A DNA stretch of 11,848 bases, taken from Nitrospirota bacterium (GTDB lineage: Bacteria > Nitrospirota > Thermodesulfovibrionia > UBA6902). Position numbers and translations under genes: made by a program. The notes under the pieces were generated by a model, which saw only the letters and a list, made by a program, of their open reading frames with translations, was not told the DNA's origin and made no database searches. Positions 5,642 through 11,848 of this stretch are shown in pieces (position 1 is the stretch's first letter; each line of letters starts with the position of its first letter). The stretch is from NCBI GenBank assembly GCA_015491705.1, contig WFVK01000088.1, positions 1-11,848 of the forward strand, written 5' to 3'.

Positions 5642-6340
5642 TCATGAGAACACCCTGAAGAGCAGAAAGGTCACGCTCATGCCGAGCAGTGCGCCGAGAA
5701 CAACCTCCCATGGATTGTGTATGCCGGTGCTCACCCTGCTCTGCGCTATGAGGATCGCCATGACGAGCACGAGCAGGGAGGGCATGAAGCTTTCGCTGAG
5801 AAAGACAACGGCGACCCATATGGAGAATGAAACCGCTGCATGGCCGCTGGGCATCCCGCCTCTCAGGGGGTCTCCCTTTCCGAAAAACGCCTTTGTTATG
5901 ACCACTAGTATCAGCACCACCACGAGGGCCACGACGGCTATATCCGATTCCGTGTGCTTTGCAACATGAAGGCCGCTGTAGAAGAAGTTTTTGAGCGGCT
6001 CGAAGAGTATCAGGTATCCGATGACAGCCGCGCCCAGTGCGGTTATAAGCACCGCGCCCGCGGCTATGTCCTTGATCTCCTTCGCCCTTGTATCGTATTT
6101 CCTGAAGAGGATGTCTATGATCGCTTCAATGGCCGTGTTCAGCATTTCCACTGAAAGCACTATTATGGACAGTATGATTAAAACCGCAAACTTGGACCAG
6201 CTAAGGCCGAGGACAAAGGCGAGGATGAGAATAAATATCGCCGCAAAAAAATGATAGCGCATATGGCGCTGTGTCTTTGTGGCGAACAGTATGCCCTCAA
6301 TGGCGTTATTTGCGCTTTGTATCCATTTCCTTAAGGGCAC
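5642..6340 (-). CDS. DgkA-type lipid kinase fused to PAP2 phosphatase
   Basis: A 232-aa membrane protein with two enzymatic parts. Residues 5-115 are a diacylglycerol/undecaprenol kinase: SANNAIEGILFATKTQRH (9-26), VEMLNTAIEAIIDIL (64-78) with E65, N68 and E72, and AKEIKDIAAGAVL (86-98). Residues 133-232 are a PAP2-type lipid phosphatase: GMPSGHAA (162-169) with H167, and SRVSTGIHNPWEV (201-213) with R202 and H208. The motif 1 K-x6-RP is not canonical (LRGG directly before PSGH), and the final acidic residue of motif 3 is E212 rather than Asp. The start is GTG 6340, with GAGGAGA about 7 bases upstream, inside the 3' end of ybeY (35-bp overlap). Likely roles are diacylglycerol/phosphatidate turnover or making and recycling undecaprenyl phosphate. 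Confidence 0.85.
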   Translation of the reverse strand: MPLRKWIQSANNAIEGILFATKTQRHMRYHFFAAIFILILAFVLGLSWSKFAVLIILSIIVLSVEMLNTAIEAIIDILFRKYDTRAKEIKDIAAGAVLITALGAAVIGYLILFEPLKNFFYSGLHVAKHTESDIAVVALVVVLILVVITKAFFGKGDPLRGGMPSGHAAVSFSIWVAVVFLSESFMPSLLVLVMAILIAQSRVSTGIHNPWEVVLGALLGMSVTFLLFRVFS

Positions 6341-6770
6341 TGAAAATCTCCTCTTCTTTCTTTCTCATCTTCCGGGCCCTGTAGGCCGAGGCCTCATGCT
6401 CGTATCCGTACAGGTGCAGTATGCCGTGAATCAGCAGGCGGTATATCTCTTCATAAACGCCGGTGCCGTTCCGCCTCGCCCGGGATTCAGCCACCGGTAC
6501 GTTTACGGCCACGTCTCCGAGCACTTTAACGGCGTCTTTCGCTTTAACAGGGATGCCGGCTTCAAAGGAAAGCACATCCGTACTTTTCTTTTTGCCCCTG
6601 TAGGAACTGTTCAGTTGCAGCATCTTTTTGTCACCTGCAAGCAGGATGCTCAGCTCGGCTCCGGCATCTCCGGTGTCTTCCATGATTGAGATGATTCGAC
6701 GGGCTGCTTCTGTTATCTTTGCTTTATTTAATGGTAGACGTCTTTGCTGGTTTTTTACCAATATCTTCAT
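6306..6770 (-). CDS. ybeY: Endoribonuclease YbeY (rRNA maturation factor)
   Basis: A 154-aa zinc-dependent endoribonuclease needed for 16S rRNA 3'-end processing and 70S ribosome quality control. The zinc motif is HGILHLYGYEH (115-125) with H115, H119 and H125; the family's usual Asp before the last His is Glu here. Other family blocks are STDVLSFE (63-70) and LGDVAVN (84-90). Length is normal for the family. ATG 6770 gives the expected N-terminus (MKILVKNQQ) although it lies 47 bp inside the upstream HD-domain gene and has a weak RBS, so coupled translation is likely. Confidence 0.95.
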   Translation of the reverse strand: MKILVKNQQRRLPLNKAKITEAARRIISIMEDTGDAGAELSILLAGDKKMLQLNSSYRGKKKSTDVLSFEAGIPVKAKDAVKVLGDVAVNVPVAESRARRNGTGVYEEIYRLLIHGILHLYGYEHEASAYRARKMRKKEEEIFSALKEMDTKRK

Positions 6771-8217
6771 CTTTTATTTCAAAGCCGGGATAATTGATGC
6801 GCTTGTGATACATGCTGCTCAGGAGATAGACAAAGTGGGTCTTGATCTCGCGTATGTCTTTGAGTGTCAGCTCGCAGTTGTCCAACTGGCCGTCGATAAA
6901 GCAGTGGTTGATAATCTTGTCAACCAGCAAAGAGACCCTTGCAGGGGATGTGTCGGTCAGCACCCTTGAGGCGGCCTCGACCGCATCTGCCATGAGGACG
7001 AGGGCCGCAACGCGGCTCTGGGGTTTCGGGCCGGGATACCTGAAGTCTTCCTCCGTAAGGGGGGTGAGGTTGTCATGGAGTTCCTTTGCCTTCTGGTAGA
7101 AAAAGGTCTGCACGGATGTGCCGTGATGCTGCTGGATGATGTCTATTATCACCTGCGGCAGCTTGTATTTTCTTGCAAGCTCAACCCCTTCCTTCACATG
7201 TGACAGCAGGATGAGGCTGCTCATGCGCGGCGCCAGCTTGTCATGCTTGCTTACGGAGGCCATCTGGTTTTCTATAAAATAATCAGGCATCTTGATCTTG
7301 CCTATGTCATGGTAATAGGCGCTCACCCTTGCCAGGAGGGGATTGACCCCCGCGGCCTCGGCGGCGGCTTCGGCCAGGTTGCCCACTATGATGCTGTGAT
7401 GGTATGTCCCCGGAGCCTCGATCAGAAGCTCGCGCATCAGCGGCTGGTTGAGGTCGAGGAGTTCAAGCAGGCTGATGTCCGTTGTCACGTTGAACAGGTG
7501 CTCGAAAAGGGGCAGGAGGGCCGACACAAGCGTTGCAACAAGAATGCCGCTGAAAAGGGCGGCCCCGCATATCGCAATGACCTCGAGGTAAAAGAGTTCC
7601 CCCCTGAATATGGTTATCATCAGGGCCGTAAGCATGCCGACCGCGCTGACGGAAAGCCCGGCCCTCCATATGGCCGAACGTCTTTTGCACCTTATGACGC
7701 CGAAGGCCGCGGTGAGGCCGGATGCGAACACGTAGACGGGATAAAGGGGGTTGTTGAGCCACATGCCTGCCATAAAACTCGTTATGACCGTAAACAGTAT
7801 GGCCGTATGGATGTCTATCAGCAGGGCCGCAAGCATCGAGCCGGTTGCAAGCGGAATGGCATAGACGAGCAGAAACGGGTCAATGGCCCCCAGCCATGTT
7901 GTAAAGCCTTCAAGCACGAAGTACAGGCCGTGTCCGATCAGGAGATTGCCGGACAGCAGTATCCCCGTCAGTATCATGAGCTTGTAGTCCTGCCTGATCT
8001 GGGGCTTGTAGCGCACGAAGTCCTTGTAGAGTATAACCAGCAGCAGCGCTGTTATAAGGGAGGCGCCGGCTGTCGTCTGCACGGAAAAGGCGCTGTTCCA
8101 GGCTATCGATGCGGTCAGGAGAGCGGTGAATGATACGAGCAGGAGGGTCTTTACGAGGTCTTCCCTGGTCAGCCGGAACTGCTGTTTTTTCTTGTTCTTG
8201 GGCTTAGTATTTTTCAT
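6724..8217 (-). CDS. 7TM-HD phosphohydrolase (PgpH-like c-di-AMP phosphodiesterase)
   Basis: A 497-aa protein with a basic cytoplasmic N-terminus, about eight membrane helices (residues 22-238) and a C-terminal cytoplasmic HD domain (about 255-480). The HD metal ligands are complete: H274 (GTYHHS), H303-D304 (YYHDIGK), H340 (LLSH), H364/H365 (QQHHG) and D411 (LMADAVE). By family this is PgpH, which hydrolyses cyclic di-AMP. Typical PgpH proteins carry a large extracytoplasmic 7TMR-HDED domain between the first and second helices; here that loop is only about ten residues, so the protein is much shorter than usual. The start shares ATGA with the phoH stop, and the 3' end overlaps ybeY by 47 bp. 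Activity on c-di-AMP is inferred from family. Confidence 0.9.
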   Translation of the reverse strand: MKNTKPKNKKKQQFRLTREDLVKTLLLVSFTALLTASIAWNSAFSVQTTAGASLITALLLVILYKDFVRYKPQIRQDYKLMILTGILLSGNLLIGHGLYFVLEGFTTWLGAIDPFLLVYAIPLATGSMLAALLIDIHTAILFTVITSFMAGMWLNNPLYPVYVFASGLTAAFGVIRCKRRSAIWRAGLSVSAVGMLTALMITIFRGELFYLEVIAICGAALFSGILVATLVSALLPLFEHLFNVTTDISLLELLDLNQPLMRELLIEAPGTYHHSIIVGNLAEAAAEAAGVNPLLARVSAYYHDIGKIKMPDYFIENQMASVSKHDKLAPRMSSLILLSHVKEGVELARKYKLPQVIIDIIQQHHGTSVQTFFYQKAKELHDNLTPLTEEDFRYPGPKPQSRVAALVLMADAVEAASRVLTDTSPARVSLLVDKIINHCFIDGQLDNCELTLKDIREIKTHFVYLLSSMYHKRINYPGFEIKDEDIGKKPAKTSTIK

Positions 8218-9218
8218 TGCCTGTTCTTACGGCTTTTTTCAAACTTTTCATAAGCCTTTATTATCTCCTGCACAAGCTTGTGCCTTACCACATCCTTTTC
8301 GGAAAAGTAAACGAAGCACAACTGTTTTATGCCCTTCAGCAGTTTTTCTATTTCCTTGAGTCCGGATGTCTTGCCGGGCGGCAGGTCGATCTGCGTGGTG
8401 TCGCCCGTGATGACGGTCTTTGAATTGAACCCGAGCCTTGTCAGGTACATCTTCATCTGCTCGGAAGTCGTGTTCTGGGCCTCGTCGAGTATTATAAATG
8501 AATCATTCAGTGTCCGGCCCCTCATGAATGCAAGCGGCGCTATCTCGATGATCCCCCTGTCAATCAGGCGGTTGACCTTTTCAGCCTCCATCATGTCGAA
8601 CAGGGCGTCATAAAGCGGCCTGAGATAGGGATTGACTTTTTCATAGAGTGTGCCGGGGAGGAAACCGAGGCTTTCTCCTGCCTCGACGGCCGGCCTTGCC
8701 AGTATGATCCTGCTGACCTGTTTTTTGAGCAGGGCGTTTATGGCCATTGCCATTGCAAGATAGGTCTTGCCGGTTCCGGCAGGGCCGATGCCGATGACCA
8801 TATCGTATTTTTTTATGGCTTCGATATATTTTTTCTGTGTCTCTGATCTCGGAACTATGAATTTCTTCTTTGACGGCACCGGTATGTTGGCGGAAAAGAT
8901 TTCTTTCAGATGGGAGGCCCCGTCTCCGCCGGAGGAGTGTTTTTTCCGGCCGGCATGGGTAAAGTTCTGCAGGGCGTATCTTATATCTTCAGGGCTTATG
9001 TTGAAGCCGTCCGTATTGATCGAGTAGAACTCCCTGATGAACCTTTCGGCGCTGCTGACGGCCTCTCTGTCACCGTGGAGAAACACCTTGCTTCCCCTCA
9101 TGGATGCCTTGATGCCGAGGACATCTTCCATAGCCTTCAGAGCTGTATCAAGTCTTCCGTATACGGCTGAAAGATTTTTTTCCGCACCTAAATCCAGCTC
9201 GTGCTTAACCGTACGCAT
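8214..9218 (-). CDS. phoH: PhoH-like ATPase
   Basis: A 334-aa cytoplasmic P-loop ATPase of the PhoH family, linked to RNA metabolism and often found beside ybeY. Seen: an N-terminal KH-like or RNA-binding-like region (1-85), Walker A GPAGTGKT (145-152), Walker B FIILDEAQN (241-249), and the family segments LARPAVEAGESLGFLPG (173-189) and TGDTTQIDLP (271-280). ATG 9218 is preferred because the preceding 20 residues, available from GTG 9278, are proline-rich and not family-like; the SD (AGGAG) is unusually close to this ATG, so the start is uncertain. It heads the minus-strand operon and ends in ATGA with the HD-domain gene. Confidence 0.92.
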   Translation of the reverse strand: MRTVKHELDLGAEKNLSAVYGRLDTALKAMEDVLGIKASMRGSKVFLHGDREAVSSAERFIREFYSINTDGFNISPEDIRYALQNFTHAGRKKHSSGGDGASHLKEIFSANIPVPSKKKFIVPRSETQKKYIEAIKKYDMVIGIGPAGTGKTYLAMAMAINALLKKQVSRIILARPAVEAGESLGFLPGTLYEKVNPYLRPLYDALFDMMEAEKVNRLIDRGIIEIAPLAFMRGRTLNDSFIILDEAQNTTSEQMKMYLTRLGFNSKTVITGDTTQIDLPPGKTSGLKEIEKLLKGIKQLCFVYFSEKDVVRHKLVQEIIKAYEKFEKSRKNRQ

Positions 9219-9288
9219 TCTCCTTTTCCGGTCGATAGGAAACGGGAAGGGTTCCGGGGGATTTATCGCTTCCCGCACTCATGTCTTA

Positions 9289-9330
9289 ACTATAATTCAA
9301 GGATATAAAATAAAGCAAGTGAAATTGCAA
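9289..9330 (-). promoter_or_regulatory. Candidate sigma-70 promoter(s) for the phoH operon
   Basis: In the 64-bp gap after queA, two overlapping minus-strand options are visible. One is TTGCAA (9325-9330), 17-bp spacer, TATATC (9302-9307). The other is TTGCTT (9313-9318), 18-bp spacer, TATAGT (9289-9294). Either would give a short leader to GTG 9278 or about 60-80 nt to ATG 9218. They suggest the phoH operon can be transcribed independently of queA. Confidence 0.4.
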
Positions 9331-9342
9331 ACCGCCGGCCCC

Positions 9343-10383
9343 CTAAATTATCAGCATGGCATCCCCGTACGAAAAAAGCCTGTACCCCCGTTTCACTGAT
9401 TCTGAATAGGCCTTTTTCAGCAGGTCAAGCCCTGAAAAGGCGGCTGCCAGCATCATGGGGGTTGACCGGGGAAGATGGAAGTTCGTGATAAGGGCGTCCA
9501 CGATCCGGAACCTGTACCCCGGGTATATGAATATCGATGCAACGCCGCTGCCCGGCCTGAGCGTGCGGGCGCCGGCAGCGGCTGCGCACGACTCGAGCGC
9601 CCTGGTGACCGTTGTTCCTGTTGCAATGACCCTTCTTCCCGCGGTTTTGGCGGCGTTTACCGCGTCGGATGTGGAAGGCGGAATTTCAAACGCCTCCTCG
9701 TCCATCTTGTGTTCCCGGATGCACTCCGCCGTGACAGGCCTGAATGTGCCGTGTCCCACGTGGAGGGTGATTGTTTTAATTTCAACGCCCTTGTCCCTTA
9801 GAGCCTGCAGGAGCTTCTCTGTGAAGTGCAGGCCGGCGGTGGGAGCCGCGACCGCACCGGCTTTCTTTGCATACACTGTCTGGTAATGCTCTGCATCCGA
9901 GCGGACCGCAGCCCTCTTTATATAAGGCGGCAGGGGCATTTCGCCGATGCCGCCTAAAAAATCCTTGATATCTCCGCCGCCTCCTTCCTGCGTGACCGAA
10001 CCGAGATCGAAGGTCACCCTTGCGGTCCCTGCATTTATACGGCATACACCTGCGGTGATGCCGTGAGGCATTATGACAGTGCCTTCATGAAGGCCTTTGA
10101 CCAATGCCTCCCACGTGTTTTTCCCGAGTTCCCGCAGGAGCGTGATCTCCGCCTTGCCGCCGGAAGGCTTGACGCCGCGCAGGCGCACGGGTATCACCCT
10201 CGTGTCGTTGATGACCAGCACATCGCCTTTGCGCAGGTGGGCGGTGATATCCCTGAACATCCTGTGCTCGATTTTTCCCGTATGCCTGTGGAGGACGAGC
10301 AGTGCGGAGAGGTCGCGCTCCCTGAGCGGATACTGGGCTATCCTGCCTGCCGGTACCGGGTAATCAAAGTCCGAGAGCCTCAT
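9343..10383 (-). CDS. queA: tRNA preQ1 ribosyltransferase-isomerase QueA
   Basis: A 346-aa S-adenosylmethionine:tRNA ribosyltransferase-isomerase. It transfers and rearranges the ribosyl moiety of SAM onto preQ1 in tRNA to give epoxyqueuosine. Family blocks in order: N-terminal LSDFDYPVP (3-11), FRDITAHLRKGDVLVINDTR (43-62), PTAGLHFT (181-188), LHVGHGTFRPV (207-217), VIATGTTVTRALES (252-265), FIYPGYRF (285-292), LITNFHLPRSTPMML (298-312) and C-terminal FSYGDAML (337-344). Length is normal. Its ATG overlaps the DUF2905 stop as ATGA, so it is probably co-translated with that gene. Confidence 0.97.
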   Translation of the reverse strand: MRLSDFDYPVPAGRIAQYPLRERDLSALLVLHRHTGKIEHRMFRDITAHLRKGDVLVINDTRVIPVRLRGVKPSGGKAEITLLRELGKNTWEALVKGLHEGTVIMPHGITAGVCRINAGTARVTFDLGSVTQEGGGGDIKDFLGGIGEMPLPPYIKRAAVRSDAEHYQTVYAKKAGAVAAPTAGLHFTEKLLQALRDKGVEIKTITLHVGHGTFRPVTAECIREHKMDEEAFEIPPSTSDAVNAAKTAGRRVIATGTTVTRALESCAAAAGARTLRPGSGVASIFIYPGYRFRIVDALITNFHLPRSTPMMLAAAFSGLDLLKKAYSESVKRGYRLFSYGDAMLII

Positions 10384-10613
10384 TTGCGGCTGATAAGATA
10401 AAGGATTATGCTCAGTATGATGCTGAGGAGAATACTCGTTGCAACAGGAAAGTAAAAAGTGAAATTTTTTCTCCGGATCAGGATGTCGCCGGGAAGCCTT
10501 CCGAGGAACGGAATACCGCTGTCCCTGAATAAAAGCAGAAGGGCGCCCGCAGCGGCGATTATTATACCGATGACAATTAATAATTTCCCTATGTGCTGAA
10601 TGATGTCGGACAT
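10380..10613 (-). CDS. DUF2905 family small membrane protein
   Basis: A 77-aa protein of unknown function matching the DUF2905 pattern: a first membrane helix (about 9-29), the conserved central loop IPFLGRLPGDILIRRKNF (34-51), then FYFPVATS and a second helix (about 54-74). It often lies next to queA or ruv genes in other bacteria (from memory). The stop overlaps the queA ATG. The start at 10613 has only a weak RBS, and a small perfect hairpin (10616-10632) sits immediately upstream with an AGG in its loop. Confidence 0.85.
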   Translation of the reverse strand: MSDIIQHIGKLLIVIGIIIAAAGALLLLFRDSGIPFLGRLPGDILIRRKNFTFYFPVATSILLSIILSIILYLISRK

Positions 10614-10615
10614 TA

Positions 10616-10632
10616 CGGCATACTACCTGCCG
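10616..10632 (-). promoter_or_regulatory. Small hairpin in front of the DUF2905 start
   Basis: On the minus strand, CGGCA and TGCCG (5 bp each, perfect) flank a 7-base loop, GGTAGTA, that holds the only SD-like bases (part of AGG) before ATG 10613. Such a structure could tune initiation, but a stem of this size can occur by chance. Confidence 0.25.
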
Positions 10633-10667
10633 ATATTTTAATGCAACCGCAGTGTGAAATGGAAGAT

Positions 10668-11633
10668 TTACCTGAAATCGATTTTTCTATCGGGATCGTT
10701 TATCAGTTTCCTGAAATAGTTGATGGTCTCCTTGAGGCCGTCTTCAAGTTTGACCTTCGGCTTCCACCTGAGTTTCTTTTTTGCGAGGCTGATGTCAGGC
10801 TGCCTCTGGGCGGGATCATCGTAAGGCAGCGGCTTGAAGACTATCCTGGATTTCGTGCCCGTCAGGCCGATCACCTTTTCAGCAAGCTCAAGGATGGTGA
10901 ATTCATCCGGATTGCCGAGATTGACCGGCCCGGTGAAATCATCGGGGGTGTCCATCAGCCTGATGAACCCGTCGATCATGTCATCCACGTAACAGAAACT
11001 CCTGCTCTGGCTTCCGTCGCCGTAAACAGTGATCGGTTTTCCCTGAAGGGCCTGCATTATGAAGTTGCTGATGACCCGGCCGTCATTGGGATGCATCCTC
11101 GGTCCGTAGGTGTTGAATATCCTTGCGACCTTGATTTTCAGCTTGTGCTGGCGGTGATAATCAAAAAACAGGGTCTCTGCGCAGCGTTTGCCTTCGTCGT
11201 AACATGAACGGAAACCTATAGGATTTACATTGCCCCAGTAGGACTCGGGCTGCGGATGGACGCGGGGATCGCCGTAGACCTCGGAAGTCGAAGCCTGGAA
11301 GATTTTCGCCTTAAGCCGCTTGGCCAGGCCGAGCGCATTGATGGCGCCGTGGACGGACGTCTTCGTGGTCTGCACGGGGTCGAACTGGTAATGGATAGGC
11401 GATGCCGGACAGGCAAGGTTGTATATCTCGTCTACCTCGACATACAGGGGAAAACAGATGTCATGGCGCAGCACTTCAAACCGGGTGGATGAGAGAAAAT
11501 CCAGGATATTCGAGCGGCGGCCCGTGTAGAAATTGTCAACACACAGAACCTCATGGCCCGCCGAGAGTAATTTTTCGCATAGATGCGACCCGAGAAAACC
11601 TGCACCGCCTGTTACCAGTATTCTTTTCATCAT
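10668..11633 (-). CDS. uxs: UDP-glucuronate decarboxylase (UDP-xylose synthase)
   Basis: A 321-aa NAD-dependent short-chain dehydrogenase (extended SDR) that oxidises and decarboxylates UDP-glucuronate to UDP-xylose. Seen: Rossmann motif TGGAGFLG (8-15; G9, G12, G15), acidic VDNFYTG (32-38), [20 protein letters not shown] (73-92), which is typical of the UXS branch, the ASTSEVYG segment (114-121), and catalytic Y145/K149 (YDEGK) with downstream [15 protein letters not shown] 11633 is chosen for the GGAG nine bases upstream; an in-frame ATG at 11648 lacks an RBS. Product UDP-xylose could feed glycosyltransferases such as those at the left of the window (inference). It is followed by DUF2905 after 54 bp. 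Confidence 0.95.
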   Translation of the reverse strand: MMKRILVTGGAGFLGSHLCEKLLSAGHEVLCVDNFYTGRRSNILDFLSSTRFEVLRHDICFPLYVEVDEIYNLACPASPIHYQFDPVQTTKTSVHGAINALGLAKRLKAKIFQASTSEVYGDPRVHPQPESYWGNVNPIGFRSCYDEGKRCAETLFFDYHRQHKLKIKVARIFNTYGPRMHPNDGRVISNFIMQALQGKPITVYGDGSQSRSFCYVDDMIDGFIRLMDTPDDFTGPVNLGNPDEFTILELAEKVIGLTGTKSRIVFKPLPYDDPAQRQPDISLAKKKLRWKPKVKLEDGLKETINYFRKLINDPDRKIDFR

Positions 11634-11693
11634 AGTTGTCATCTCCATCCAATAAATAATTATGAAATTATGTTTGAAGCCGGAATTAACGGT

Positions 11694-11702
11694 ATTTTAA
11701 CA
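11694..11702 (-). promoter_or_regulatory. Weak extended -10 candidate for the decarboxylase gene
   Basis: On the minus strand TGTTAAAAT gives an extended -10 (TG, one base, TAAAAT) about 60 bp before the chosen ATG. No good -35 is present at the right spacing, so support is limited to the -10. Confidence 0.25.
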
Positions 11703-11779
11703 CACATTACGTTAGATATTGTTTGGTTGCACGGGAAAATCGGCGGCTGGACAGGGCGGGCCGTAACACCTTTGAAAAA

Positions 11780-11804
11780 ATGAAACATTATAATGAAACG
11801 TTAT
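11780..11804 (+). repeat. 12-bp direct repeat, operator-like
   Basis: ATGAAACATTAT (11780-11791) and ATGAAACGTTAT (11793-11804) are tandem copies with one mismatch and a 13-bp period, ending one base before the -35 box of the rightward promoter. GTTATCT recurs at 11800-11806 and 11827-11833. The placement suggests a regulator-binding site. Confidence 0.4.
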
Positions 11805-11805
11805 C

Positions 11806-11834
11806 TTGACAATAAATTCCAGAAATGTTATCTA
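11806..11834 (+). promoter_or_regulatory. Sigma-70-like promoter reading out of the window
   Basis: A consensus -35 TTGACA (11806-11811), a 17-bp spacer, then TATCTA (11829-11834) with an upstream TG (11826-11827) as an extended -10. It would drive a gene starting beyond position 11848, divergent from the decarboxylase gene. The gene itself is not in the window. Confidence 0.55.
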
Positions 11835-11848
11835 TATATGTCTTATTC

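Noticed and set aside
5352..5969. Plus-strand open frame of 205 codons
   Set aside because: Antisense shadow of the membrane protein and DgkA-PAP2 genes; the sequence is not protein-like and has no RBS.
7243..8133. Plus-strand open frame of 296 codons
   Set aside because: Antisense to the well-supported PgpH-like gene; composition rich in G, Q, H and R, typical of a shadow frame.
10637..10655. Third copy of the 15-bp leader repeat (ATGCAACCGCAGTG)
   Set aside because: Only ATGCAAC matches; too short to count, and not upstream of a plus-strand gene.
10593..11207. Plus-strand open frame of 204 codons
   Set aside because: Antisense to the decarboxylase gene, which has complete family motifs.

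Overview
The window looks like chromosomal DNA from a Gram-negative bacterium outside the well-studied Proteobacteria. My best guess is a Nitrospirota (Thermodesulfovibrio-like) or deltaproteobacterial lineage. The guess rests on a lipopolysaccharide-type polysaccharide operon, a near-consensus sigma-54 promoter, a DUF2905-queA pair and a phoH/HD/ybeY/dgkA block. The taxonomic call is inference only. I see no rRNA, tRNA, CRISPR array, transposase or phage gene.

Layout. (1) Positions 1-209 are a leader with two tight palindromes of the dispersed intergenic type and a small hairpin. (2) Positions 210-4786 (+) hold a tightly packed envelope-polysaccharide operon: two paralogous GT4 glycosyltransferases, a NodB-type polysaccharide deacetylase, a WaaP/Kdo-kinase-like sugar kinase and a GT2 glycosyltransferase. 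After a 42-bp gap between the first two, each gene overlaps the next by 4-13 bp. Each GT4 gene is preceded by the same exact 15-bp sequence. (3) Positions 4787-5012 are a regulatory intergenic region with a -24/-12 (sigma-54) promoter and upstream TGAC/GTCA half-sites. (4) Positions 5013-5222 (+) encode an unrecognised 69-aa protein with a good RBS, expressed from that promoter as an apparent single-gene unit. Its 3' end overlaps the convergent neighbour by 45 bp.

(5) Positions 5178-9218 (-) hold a five-gene operon in transcription order: phoH-like ATPase, 7TM-HD phosphohydrolase (PgpH-like, without the usual extracytoplasmic domain), ybeY, a DgkA-PAP2 fusion, and a four-helix membrane protein. 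The phoH-pgpH-ybeY-dgkA order resembles the conserved Firmicutes arrangement. (6) Positions 9343-11633 (-) hold a UDP-glucuronate decarboxylase (UDP-xylose synthesis), a DUF2905 membrane protein and queA (queuosine). (7) Positions 11634-11848 hold the upstream region of the decarboxylase gene and, at the right edge, a good sigma-70-like promoter pointing rightwards out of the window, preceded by a 12-bp direct repeat.

How the genes fit together. The polysaccharide operon, the decarboxylase (UDP-xylose donor) and the DgkA-PAP2 fusion (lipid or undecaprenyl carrier phosphorylation state) can be read as parts of envelope glycan assembly. YbeY, PhoH and QueA are RNA-related housekeeping functions. 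The least conventional element is the sigma-54-driven 69-aa gene with its putative enhancer region.
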